From NCBI RefSeq assembly GCF_900108095.1, contig NZ_FNWL01000002.1:1144691-1208690 (forward strand): a DNA stretch of 64,000 nt, in the 5' to 3' direction. The translations under genes were made by a program, and so were the position numbers. The first letter of the stretch is position 1. Every line of letters starts with the position of its first letter. This document shows, piece by piece, positions 53,078 through 60,928 of this stretch. This DNA is from Natronorubrum sediminis. Its GTDB lineage: Archaea; Halobacteriota; Halobacteria; Halobacteriales; Natrialbaceae. Below the pieces are notes generated by a model. The model was given only the letters and a program-made list of their open reading frames with translations. It had not been told where the DNA came from and did no database searches.

Positions 53078-53410
53078 GTGAGCCAACTCGATTCCCTCGA
53101 CGAGGGGGGTACGATTTTGTTGCAGTCAGCGGACGAGGTCGAATTCGACGAGCGACACGAACGCTACCGCGTCTCGTACGATCCATCAGTCGACGATACC
53201 AGTCTCGCCGTCGTCACCGCCGTTGGAGTCGCATCGCAAACAGATCCAACACAGTTGCCGCCACTGTACGACGCAGTCGATCCGACTGGCCTCGATACTA
53301 TCTTCACCGAGACGCAAGCCGACACGCAGGTCACGTTTCGCTACAGCGACTTCGACGTCACCGTCTCGAGCACCGGCGTCGTCACCTGCACACCGATTAC
53401 AGCAGGGTGA
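53078..53410 (+). CDS. HalOD1 output-domain protein
   Basis: 110 residues from GTG 53078 (MSQLDSLDEGGTILLQSADEV). The pattern is that of HalOD1: RYRVSYDPSVDDTSLAVVTAVGVASQTDPTQLPPLYDAVDPTGLDTIF, then VTFRYSDFDVTVSSTGVVTCTPI. HalOD1 is a small haloarchaeal domain found alone or as the output of signalling proteins. The gene sits between a Bat-type regulator and a short zinc-ribbon gene. Confidence 0.86.
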   Translation: MSQLDSLDEGGTILLQSADEVEFDERHERYRVSYDPSVDDTSLAVVTAVGVASQTDPTQLPPLYDAVDPTGLDTIFTETQADTQVTFRYSDFDVTVSSTGVVTCTPITAG

Positions 53411-53417
53411 GAACCGT

Positions 53418-53558
53418 GTGACAAACGGGGAGTACGTCGAGTGCAGCGACTGTGAGTTCGTGTACATTCCCGAAGACGAGACGTCACCCGCCCCTCGGAA
53501 CCACAAATCGTGTCCGAACTGCGACGGAACGACGTTCCAGTTCATCGACCCGAGGTAG
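53418..53558 (+). CDS. Small zinc-ribbon protein, 46 residues
   Basis: Starts at GTG 53418 (MTNGEYVECSDCEFVYIPED), 7 bases after the HalOD1 stop. Two CxxC pairs (CSDC and CPNC) separated by ~26 residues indicate one zinc site. The small size makes it easy to miss. The tight spacing suggests co-translation with HalOD1, possibly as a partner. Confidence 0.75.
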   Translation: MTNGEYVECSDCEFVYIPEDETSPAPRNHKSCPNCDGTTFQFIDPR

Positions 53559-53593
53559 CGGGGGAGTGACCGCTTTCTGCAGAATTGGTATCG

Positions 53594-55138
53594 TCACTCG
53601 AGTAGTGACTCGCCGGTTATCTCGAGGGGCTGGTCGATCCCGAGCGCCTCGAGCAGCGTCGGCGCGACGTCGGCGAGGGTGCCGTTTTCTCGGATCGATC
53701 GCCCGGCGCTCGAGCCATCAGGGGCGACGTATACCACGGGAACACGGTTGTACGTGTGTGCCGTGTGAGGCGCAGCTTCGGTCCCCATATCGTCGGCGTT
53801 GCCGTGATCTGCCGTCACGAAGACGTGTGCGCCGGCTCGCTCGAGCGACTCAGCGAGTCGGCCCAGTTGCGCGTCGACGGCTTCGACGGCCTCGATGGTC
53901 GCTTCGTAGTCGCCCGTGTGCCCGACCATGTCGGGATTGGCGTAGTTGAGGACGAGCACGTCGGGGCTGTCGGCGCGTGTCTCACCACCCTCGCTTTCGA
54001 TACGAGAAACCGCCGCTTCGGTCACTTCGGGGGCGCTCATCTCGGGTTGTACGTCGTAGGTCGCCACGTCGGGACTCTCGACGATTTCGCGAATCTCGCC
54101 GTCGAACTCGACCTCGCGGCCGCCGTTCAGGAAGTAGGTGACGTGGGCGTACTTCTCCGATTCGGCGAGCCGAAGCTGCGTCTTGCCCGCGTCGGCGAGC
54201 ACCTCCCCGAGGACCTGCTCGGGCTGATTGGGTGGGTACGCGATCGGCAGGTCGAACGTCTCGTCGTATTGGGTCAGCATGACGATCTCCGTGTCTGGCG
54301 GGCTGGTCGCGAACTCGTCGGTCCAGTCCTCGGGACGGATGTCGGCGAGCATCCGCGTGAGCTGGCGCGCCCGGTCGGAACGGAAGTTGAACCAGACGAC
54401 CGAATCGCCGTCCTCGAGTGCCGGCTGGCCGTCGATACGGGTTGGCTCGACGAACTCGTCCGTCACGTCCCGCTCGTAGGAGTTCTCGACGGCCTCGAGA
54501 GCCGATTCCGCCTCGTGGTCGGCCTCGCGGTTCACGATGGCGTCGTAGGCGCGCTTCGTTCGCTCCCAGTTCTGGTCGCGGTCCATCGCGTAGTATCGGC
54601 CCGAGACGGTAGCCACGTCGCCCGTCCCGTGTTCGTCGACGACGGCCTCGAGCGTGGAGAGATACTCGCGACCTCCCGTCGGGGACGTATCCCGACCGTC
54701 GGTAACGGCGTGGGTGACGGCCTCCACGTCACGGTCGGCCGCCAGTTCGATCAGCGCGTGGAGGTGGGCCTGATCCGAGTGAACCCCGCCGTCGCTGACG
54801 AGGCCGAGAAAGTGGACTCGTCCGCCGTTTTCCCGCGCCCGCTCGAAGGCCGCGTTGATGGCATTGTTTTCCCGGAAGGAGCCGTCCGCGATGGAGTCCG
54901 AAATGCGCGTGTACTCCTGGTGAACGACCCGACCAGCACCGATGTTGAGGTGGCCGACCTCGCTGTTGCCCATCTGTCCGTCCGGTAGGCCGACTCGTCG
55001 GCCCGCGACCTCGAGCGTCCCGTACGCGCCCTCGGCCGCCAACCGGTCGAAGTTCGGCGTCTCGGCCGCGTCGACGGCGTCTCTGCTCCTCCCGTCGCCG
55101 AGTCCCCATCCGTCGAGGATGATCAGCGCAGCGTCCAT
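53594..55138 (-). CDS. gpmI: 2,3-bisphosphoglycerate-independent phosphoglycerate mutase
   Basis: 514 residues, the bacterial-type iPGM. It interconverts 3- and 2-phosphoglycerate in glycolysis/gluconeogenesis using two Mn2+ ions. Metal motifs: LDGWGLGDGRSRDAV (first Asp), the phosphoserine site in MGNSEVGHLNIGAGRVVHQ, MVGHTGDYEATIEAVEAVD, and VTADHGNADDM. Length and order match the iPGM family. Gene stands alone with a 27-bp tandem repeat just upstream of its start. Confidence 0.95.
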   Translation of the reverse strand: MDAALIILDGWGLGDGRSRDAVDAAETPNFDRLAAEGAYGTLEVAGRRVGLPDGQMGNSEVGHLNIGAGRVVHQEYTRISDSIADGSFRENNAINAAFERARENGGRVHFLGLVSDGGVHSDQAHLHALIELAADRDVEAVTHAVTDGRDTSPTGGREYLSTLEAVVDEHGTGDVATVSGRYYAMDRDQNWERTKRAYDAIVNREADHEAESALEAVENSYERDVTDEFVEPTRIDGQPALEDGDSVVWFNFRSDRARQLTRMLADIRPEDWTDEFATSPPDTEIVMLTQYDETFDLPIAYPPNQPEQVLGEVLADAGKTQLRLAESEKYAHVTYFLNGGREVEFDGEIREIVESPDVATYDVQPEMSAPEVTEAAVSRIESEGGETRADSPDVLVLNYANPDMVGHTGDYEATIEAVEAVDAQLGRLAESLERAGAHVFVTADHGNADDMGTEAAPHTAHTYNRVPVVYVAPDGSSAGRSIRENGTLADVAPTLLEALGIDQPLEITGESLLE

Positions 55139-55188
55139 GTGCGAGGGGTCACGTGCGCGGCGTAACTACCTGTCGTTACCCGCCGGTA

Positions 55189-55269
55189 TCGCGTCCCTAT
55201 TGTCGCTCGTCAGTGTCGCGTCCCTATTGTCGCTCGTCAGTGTCGCGTCCCTATTGTCGTTCCTCGCAG
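55189..55269 (+). repeat. 27-bp tandem repeat, three copies
   Basis: The unit tcgcgtccctattgtcgctc(gtcagtg) occurs at 55189-55215 and 55216-55242 identically and at 55243-55269 with changes (gtcgttcctcgcag). It lies 51 bases upstream of the gpmI start and about 85 bases before the DCC gene start, so it may affect their promoters. Confidence 0.75.
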
Positions 55270-55354
55270 TGTGGCGGTTCGCGGTCGCTCACCACCCGCC
55301 CGGTACCCGGACCGGAACGCTGAATTAACGGACGACCTAACAGTCGTGCAACCG

Positions 55355-55771
55355 ATGGCCACGGAGATTCCGGACGACGATCCGATCGTGCTCTTCGACG
55401 GCGTCTGTAACCTCTGTCACGGCTTCGTGCAGTTTCTGGTTCCTCGAGACACCGACGAGCAGTTCTACTTCGCCTCGCTGCAATCCGACGTCGGCCAGGA
55501 GTTATTGGCCGACCACGGACTCGTGGACCACGACCTCGAGTCGGTCGTCCTGATCGAAGGCGAGCACTGTTACGTCAAATCGGGGGCCGTCATCCGAATC
55601 GCGCAGCTACTCGGGGGCGTCTACCGACTGCTCGGGCCGTCTCGCTTCCTCCCGCGTCGCCTGCGAGATTGGGTGTACGACCTCGTCGCGAAACACCGGT
55701 ATCGACTCTTCGGCCAGAAAGACCAGTGTATGATGCCAACTGGAAACGTTCAGGAACGCATTCTCGAGTAG
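55355..55771 (+). CDS. DCC-family thiol-disulfide oxidoreductase-like protein
   Basis: 138 residues from ATG 55355 (MATEIPDDDPIVLFDGVCNL). The motif DGVCNLC (DxxCxxC) near the N-terminus defines the family. Then FVQFLVPRDTDEQFYFASLQSDVGQELL, VVLIEGEHCYVKSGAVIRIAQLLGGVYRLLG. Family members are thioredoxin-like membrane-associated proteins with an unclear role. It converges with the zinc-ribbon gene 13 bases away. Confidence 0.87.
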   Translation: MATEIPDDDPIVLFDGVCNLCHGFVQFLVPRDTDEQFYFASLQSDVGQELLADHGLVDHDLESVVLIEGEHCYVKSGAVIRIAQLLGGVYRLLGPSRFLPRRLRDWVYDLVAKHRYRLFGQKDQCMMPTGNVQERILE

Positions 55772-55784
55772 CGACATCGCCGGC

Positions 55785-56045
55785 TTAGTCCCGGCGGTGA
55801 TTGAACGTCGCCCCGCAGTCACCACAGACGCTCGAGCGCCCGGGTGTCGTCCGCTGGGCGAAGACGCCGCCGCAGTCGTCACAGATCATGTAGAGGCGGT
55901 GTTCGGGCGGGGTTCCGGCTTCGAACGTCATCCGGATCCAGGCGTCGGTGTCGGTTTCGTCGTAGAGGGTCACGCTGCTGCCGTGTTGACGCCAATTGAT
56001 AGATACACTGTCAGTTTCTGCAACACGTCCGGTTCGCTTGGACAT
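55785..56045 (-). CDS. Small zinc-ribbon haloarchaeal protein
   Basis: 86 residues from ATG 56045 (MSKRTGRVAETDSVSINWRQ). An N-terminal beta-rich part (GSSVTLYDETDTDAWIRMTFE) precedes a zinc ribbon CDDCGGVFAQ...SSVCGDCGATFNHR. No functional assignment. It is convergent with the DCC gene. Confidence 0.78.
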   Translation of the reverse strand: MSKRTGRVAETDSVSINWRQHGSSVTLYDETDTDAWIRMTFEAGTPPEHRLYMICDDCGGVFAQRTTPGRSSVCGDCGATFNHRRD

Positions 56046-56183
56046 CGGTCTATGCGCACGAATTCTGTCCCCTCTCATAATTTTTCTGATGGAATTGTAA
56101 CGCGGTCTCGAGTAAACGTGTCGCCGAGGTCGAACTCCAAGCCGACCGCTGACTTTTTGCAGGTGGACTGAGCGTCACAGCGT

Positions 56184-57461
56184 ATGACACTCGATCCGGT
56201 TCACTACGACGGGATCGCGCGACTCGCGAGGCGGATCGATCACGGTGCCGACGAGCGCGACCGGCGCGCGCTCGCCGAAACGGTCTGGGGCCAGTTTCTC
56301 GACCCGCTCGTCCACGACGGCAGGACCATCGTCGAGCCAGTCGACGAGCAGCGTCGCCGTCACGTCGACTGCGAGGACGTCGCCCTCCAGGAACGGTCGT
56401 TTCCGACCGAACACGGCCTCGACGCGGGGACGATCAACCCGACGACGTTCAAAAACGGCCTCGTCATCGACATCGCACAGGCCGCGATGAGCGCGACGCC
56501 GAGCGACCTCGACCTCCATCGCTCGCGAACGACGGTGATGACTGTTCACTCGAACGACGAGACGATGACCGTCGACGAAAACTGGCAGAAAGACGATGAG
56601 GGGTACCTCCGGAGTCGCGCTGTGAAGATTCCGCCGCTGCCCCGGTTCGCCGAGGGCGTCGTCCACGCGCTCGCACTCTACCTCGCGGAGAGCAAACACG
56701 CCTGTGATCACGCCGAAATGGTGGAAGACCTGCTCGTCCTCGACGGCCCGATCTACCCGCGTGGATTGTTACGCTGGGCCGACCAGCACCCCGATCTGGC
56801 CGACTTCCTGCTCGAGGACCCGCGCCCGACGACGGTCCTCGAGAACTACGTCCGGTTGGTCGAACGCTTCGTCGACCGCGAGGTTCCCCTCGTGGGGTTC
56901 GTGAAGAATCCGGCGACCCGCGTCATCACGCGAACGCTGAAGAACAAACGCGACGCCGACCTGGCGACGCCGTGGAACGACGACTCGGCGCTGTTCACCC
57001 GCCTGCTCGAGCGCGGCGAGTACGTCGACGACGTCGAGGGGGATCGCTGGGAGCGAGACACCTCGGCGCTCACCTACACGAACTGGTTCCGGTCTCGAGG
57101 CGGCGTCGATCGGCCCCTGTCGGTCGACGGCGACGCACTCGGCGTCGATCGAAAGCTCTCACACGAGGCCTACGAGGTGACCTTTTTCGTCGTCTACGAT
57201 CCGCGTGACGACCTCGTCTACCGCGTCGAAGCACCGTACGCGTTCACTCGCCAGTCAGAGTTGCGCGAACGGCTCACGCTGCAGGTGCTACAGAACGTCG
57301 CGATCGCACACGGCCCGCCGACCATCGTCCAGAAGGCCGACGAACTCGCCCGAATCAGCCGGTCGGAAAAAGCCTCGCTCCGGGAGCGACTCGAGAGTCA
57401 GTTCGATACGACCCAAGCGCGGACCTACGACGATCACCGGTGGGCCGAAGAGCCCTACTAA
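56184..57461 (+). CDS. nurA: DNA-end-resection nuclease NurA
   Basis: 425 residues (MTLDPVHYDGIARLARRIDH). NurA is a 5'-3' nuclease with HerA helicase that resects DNA ends. The visible family features are the RNaseH-like core with NGLVIDIAQAAMSA, LDGPIYPRGLLRW (metal-ligand Asp of the D-G-P motif), VGFVKNPATRVITRTLKN, and the C-terminal PYAFTRQSELRERLTLQVLQNVAIAHGPPTIVQKAD. Its 3' end overlaps the convergent gene by 4 bases. The herA gene is 1.6 kb downstream, which supports the assignment. Confidence 0.88.
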   Translation: MTLDPVHYDGIARLARRIDHGADERDRRALAETVWGQFLDPLVHDGRTIVEPVDEQRRRHVDCEDVALQERSFPTEHGLDAGTINPTTFKNGLVIDIAQAAMSATPSDLDLHRSRTTVMTVHSNDETMTVDENWQKDDEGYLRSRAVKIPPLPRFAEGVVHALALYLAESKHACDHAEMVEDLLVLDGPIYPRGLLRWADQHPDLADFLLEDPRPTTVLENYVRLVERFVDREVPLVGFVKNPATRVITRTLKNKRDADLATPWNDDSALFTRLLERGEYVDDVEGDRWERDTSALTYTNWFRSRGGVDRPLSVDGDALGVDRKLSHEAYEVTFFVVYDPRDDLVYRVEAPYAFTRQSELRERLTLQVLQNVAIAHGPPTIVQKADELARISRSEKASLRERLESQFDTTQARTYDDHRWAEEPY

Positions 57462-57805
57462 CTCGAGCGGTTCGACTCGACGTCGGTTTCGACCTCGAGG
57501 TCGACCGTTTCCGGGTCGAGACCGATTCGAGCAAACTGCGTTCGGACGTGTTCTTTCGCGGCCTCGAGGGCCTGATCGCGAGTATCGAAGCCACGAGGCA
57601 TGGGCGATTCGAACGCGAGGTTGACCTCGCGGTCGCCGACGAGTTGCGTCGAGCCGCCGCTGTCGACTTCGTAGAACTCGTCACAGACCCAGACGTACGC
57701 GGCGTCTTCGTCCGGTGCCCCACGAAACGTGGGTGCGCGCTCTCCGCGTTCGTATAAGGTACCGGAGAGTTCGGTTCCGCCAGCCCGTCCGCAGACGATG
57801 AGCAT
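57458..57805 (-). CDS. Uncharacterised haloarchaeal protein (DUF7113-like)
   Basis: 115 residues from ATG 57805 (MLIVCGRAGGTELSGTLYER). Beta-rich: APTFRGAPDEDAAYVWVCDEFYEVDSGGSTQ, ending with an amphipathic helix (DQALEAAKEHVRTQFARIG). From memory a haloarchaea-specific family of this length; function unknown. Convergent with nurA and overlapping its stop by 4 bases. Confidence 0.72.
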   Translation of the reverse strand: MLIVCGRAGGTELSGTLYERGERAPTFRGAPDEDAAYVWVCDEFYEVDSGGSTQLVGDREVNLAFESPMPRGFDTRDQALEAAKEHVRTQFARIGLDPETVDLEVETDVESNRSS

Positions 57806-58178
57806 AGTCGTTCCTACGTGTCGTAACTGCAAAAGGACACTGGCGCGAACAAAACACTACGGCTGGGAGATGACGGCGTTGGTTTTGATGCCGAACTCGT
57901 CGCTCGATTCCGACGACCCGTTACTGTTCGGTGATCGGAGACTGACTAATTTCTCTTCAAACTGACAGTGCTTTCGGCGGAGTAACTCGTCTATCCTGGC
58001 TGATATAGTTTCGAGTTAGCAATGCACACAATCTCGGCGAGTGTCGTAAACAGCCATTACATGGCTTGTTCAAGCATACCACGGGCGAGTAGTGCTTGGT
58101 TAGCCGAGTAATCAGTACTTCTCGAGCCAAATCGTTTTGGAAACGTGCTTATCCCTGATGCAGCAGTTGCTGTGATTG
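57806..58178. other. 373-bp spacer without a supported gene
   Basis: It contains a few short frames on both strands, including one with a CRNC pair near 57830, but none is convincing. The 58020-58180 part is AT-richer than its surroundings. The sequence may be a remnant of an insertion element, but no terminal repeats were found. Confidence 0.35.
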
Positions 58179-58808
58179 ATGAGTTCGGAAGCGTCATCCG
58201 GCAGTGACAGGAAGTGGACTCCGCTCGAAGACATCCCATCGGAGTGGTACGATATCCTTCGAAATCCGCGACGACTTCGACTACTCGAGGAACTTCGCAT
58301 GCATCGAACACGGGTGTCGCTGGCGTCGCTGACCACGGCAATCGTCGAACGGGAATCGCCCGACGTCTCGAACGGGGAGGCACGCTACAACGTCCGGCTC
58401 TCGTTGCTCCACAATCACCTCCCCCGACTGGCCGACTACGGCATCGTCGAGTGGGACACCGAGAGCGGTGTCGAACTCGTCGACGACTCGCCGCTCTATC
58501 CGGCCGACCTCTCGCGACTCCTCGAGTACTGTCGCCAGGAAAACGGTGAGGACCTGCTCGAGGCGATCGTCCACCCAGTCCGTCTCGAAATCGTCTCGTT
58601 GCTCACCGAGCACGAGCAACCGGCCACCCTCGAGTACATCGCGTCGACGCTCGCCGCACACGACGTGGGAAGCACAGATCCCCTCCAAGTAAAACGCATG
58701 CTCCACCACGTTCACCTTCCCACGCTGGAAGCAGTTGGCCTCCTCGAGTTCGATCACGACACCGGTGTCGTGACCCAACAGGACCAACACGTTCAGACGA
58801 TCCGGTAG
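58179..58808 (+). CDS. Tandem winged-helix regulator (DUF7344 twice)
   Basis: 209 residues from ATG 58179 (MSSEASSGSDRKWTPLEDIP). Two winged-helix units are seen: DILRNPRRLRLLEELRMHRTRVSLASLTTAIV...HNHLPRLADYGIVEW, and VHPVRLEIVSLLTEHEQPATLEYIASTLA...HHVHLPTLEAVGLLEF. Both have the (N/H)PxRLxxxxxL and HLPxLxxxGxxE(W/F)D patterns, i.e. an internal duplication of the DUF7344 type. It lies between nurA and herA and could regulate the helicase gene. Confidence 0.82.
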   Translation: MSSEASSGSDRKWTPLEDIPSEWYDILRNPRRLRLLEELRMHRTRVSLASLTTAIVERESPDVSNGEARYNVRLSLLHNHLPRLADYGIVEWDTESGVELVDDSPLYPADLSRLLEYCRQENGEDLLEAIVHPVRLEIVSLLTEHEQPATLEYIASTLAAHDVGSTDPLQVKRMLHHVHLPTLEAVGLLEFDHDTGVVTQQDQHVQTIR

Positions 58809-58849
58809 TCGGATGCGTGACGGATAGACAGACGGTCGACGTATAGTCA

Positions 58850-59029
58850 CTGCCCATTTCGCTTCGGTTTTCTTCGTTCGTGGTACTTCAGGGAGTCCGA
58901 GAGACGTTCGTCCGGAACGAGTACGTCTCGAGGCGTCTCGAGCGTCTCCGGAGGGATATCGAGTCGATTCAGATAGTGGCGACAGCCGGACAGTCGTGCG
59001 AGGAGGGAAACGGGTTTGAGGACGCGCTT
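58850..59029 (-). other. Open 60-codon frame without a start codon, possible gene remnant
   Basis: The minus strand frame reads KRVLKPVSLLARLSGCRHYL and onward to SLKYHERRKPKRNGQ, then TGA (58847). It looks protein-like, with a PRDVLVPDERLSD segment, but no ATG, GTG or TTG exists in frame: a stop directly precedes it. It may be the remains of a decayed small gene or a chance frame. Confidence 0.25.
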
Positions 59030-59042
59030 TCATGAAGGTGAT

Positions 59043-60902
59043 ATGACCGACCTGGGTGACTTCGGTGAGCATTCCGCCGCGTCCAACTCCGAGAGAGCCG
59101 GCGACGCCGTCGAATCCGACTCGAGCGCCTCGAGTGGGGAGTCGACCGGGACGTCCGGCCAACCGATGGACGACTTCGAAGCGACCGGCGTGGAGCCACG
59201 CGGCGAAGACGTCGGTATCGGTGCCGTCTGCGTCTCGCAGGGACTTCGCGTCGCCGAGGACGGCGACGAGACGACCCTCCGTGCGTACGTTACACAGGAG
59301 AATCGATCGGACATTCGACTGGGCAGTTACCTGCTTGCACCGTATCCGGGCGAGTCGGCCGGCCCCGGTGGTGACGGCGAAACGCTGTTCTGTCGCATTA
59401 CCAGTCTCGAGTACGATCAACAGTACCACGCAGACGACGCGACGGAGATCCACGCACGCCGCGCGATGCGCGCCGACGATGTCGACGAAGCCGACTACAA
59501 GTTCGTCGCCGAACTCGAGCCCGTCGCCGTCCTCTACGACGACGATGGCGAACTCAAACGGCGGATGACCGACCGGGTTCCGAAACCCCAGACGGTGATC
59601 GAGCAGGCCGACGACACCGAACAGATCAAGACCGGTCTCAAGATGCCCGAAGACGGCGTCTTTCTCGGACACCTCTCCGTCGGCGGCGAGAAGGTCACTA
59701 CCGCCGCCTCGCCACCCACGATCGATTACCGACTGAAAGACGACTACGAGGCGGGAGATCCGCTCATCTTCCGACACAGTCTCATCGCCGGCGGCACCGG
59801 CTCGGGGAAGACCCACGGCGCGAAGAACGTCCTCCGGCAGTTCCTTGCCGACGAACGGACCTACCCTATGGCCGACGGTCGCGAAGTCAGCCCCGCCGTC
59901 GTCCAGTTCGACCCCCAGGACGAGTACGCCCAGATGCACGACGACAACCCCGACCTCGAGAGCGACTTCGCCCGCCGCCTCGAGCGTGAGGGAATCGCCT
60001 ACGGCGGTCACGACGACACGACGGCGTTCGTTCCGAAAGTCGGGTCGGCCTCCTACGCCGCGGGCCACCACCGCGCTCAGCAACTCGAGTTCACGATTCC
60101 GTTCTCGATGGTTCACGAGAACCCGTGGTTGGTCGCGGGCAGCGGGTTGAACGACAACCAGTACGGCGCGCTCGTGAGCGTTCTTCTACCCCGATTCCGG
60201 GAGCAGTACGGCCCGGACGCGACGTACGACGAATTCACGACGTTCCTCGACGACCCCGCCCTGCGCGAGGAGTTAGACGAATCCGGACGAGTCCACGAGG
60301 CAACGTTCGACGCGGTTCGACGACGCGTCCTCGGCTTCAACCAGATTTTCGATCAGGACGCCCGGCCGATTACGGATATGGTCCACGAGTTCGTCCGCCC
60401 CGGCGGGCTCTCCGTCGTCCCGACCTACCACATCAACGACACGCGGGCGACGGAGACCATCGTGCTCGCCCTCTCCTCGCTGCTGATCGACGAAAAGCTC
60501 TCGAACGACTCGACCTACGAGCGGATCAAGGAGACGCCGCTCGTCCTCGGCATGGACGAAGCGCACAACTTCCTCACCGACGCGGACAGCGTGCAGGCCG
60601 GGAAGGTCATCACAAAGTTCACCGAGGCCGCCAAACAGGGCCGAAAGGAGCGTCTCGGGCTCTTTCTCATCACGCAGGACCCACAGGACATCCACGACGC
60701 CGTCTTCAAGCAGATCAACACGACGGTCGTGCTCAACCTCGGCGACGAGGACGCCATCAAGAGCGTCAACATCCCGAGCAACCTCGAGTCAAAGGTGCCC
60801 TACATGGAGAAGGGCCAGATGGTCGTCTACTCGCCAGACAACTCCGAACCAGTCGAGTTGATCGGACTCTCGAAATGCGTGACGCGTCACGGTCGGGACT
60901 GA
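59043..60902 (+). CDS. herA: HerA-type DNA translocase/helicase
   Basis: 619 residues from ATG 59043 (MTDLGDFGEHSAASNSERAG). The first ~50 residues are Ser/Asp-rich and probably disordered. Then comes the HerA barrel (VGIGAVCVSQGLRVAEDGDE), the P-loop GGTGSGKTHGAKNVLRQF (residues ~250-267), Walker B LVLGMDEAHNFLTD, and a late arginine-finger-containing region (FTEAAKQGRKERLGLFLITQDPQDIH). HerA hexamers drive DNA-end resection with NurA. The C-terminus is SKCVTRHGRD. nurA is nearby on the same strand. Confidence 0.9.
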   Translation: MTDLGDFGEHSAASNSERAGDAVESDSSASSGESTGTSGQPMDDFEATGVEPRGEDVGIGAVCVSQGLRVAEDGDETTLRAYVTQENRSDIRLGSYLLAPYPGESAGPGGDGETLFCRITSLEYDQQYHADDATEIHARRAMRADDVDEADYKFVAELEPVAVLYDDDGELKRRMTDRVPKPQTVIEQADDTEQIKTGLKMPEDGVFLGHLSVGGEKVTTAASPPTIDYRLKDDYEAGDPLIFRHSLIAGGTGSGKTHGAKNVLRQFLADERTYPMADGREVSPAVVQFDPQDEYAQMHDDNPDLESDFARRLEREGIAYGGHDDTTAFVPKVGSASYAAGHHRAQQLEFTIPFSMVHENPWLVAGSGLNDNQYGALVSVLLPRFREQYGPDATYDEFTTFLDDPALREELDESGRVHEATFDAVRRRVLGFNQIFDQDARPITDMVHEFVRPGGLSVVPTYHINDTRATETIVLALSSLLIDEKLSNDSTYERIKETPLVLGMDEAHNFLTDADSVQAGKVITKFTEAAKQGRKERLGLFLITQDPQDIHDAVFKQINTTVVLNLGDEDAIKSVNIPSNLESKVPYMEKGQMVVYSPDNSEPVELIGLSKCVTRHGRD

Positions 60903-60928
60903 AAAAAGCGATCGACGTTCGCGGTGTG

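Noticed and set aside
57806-57965. Small frame with a CRNC pair beside nurA
   Set aside because: Only a single Cys pair, and the DNA overlaps the start region of the DUF7113-like gene; not enough for a call.
58281-60116. 611-codon minus-strand frame opposite the herA and regulator region
   Set aside because: It is the antisense shadow of high-GC coding sequence; the plus strand carries clear HerA and winged-helix motifs.
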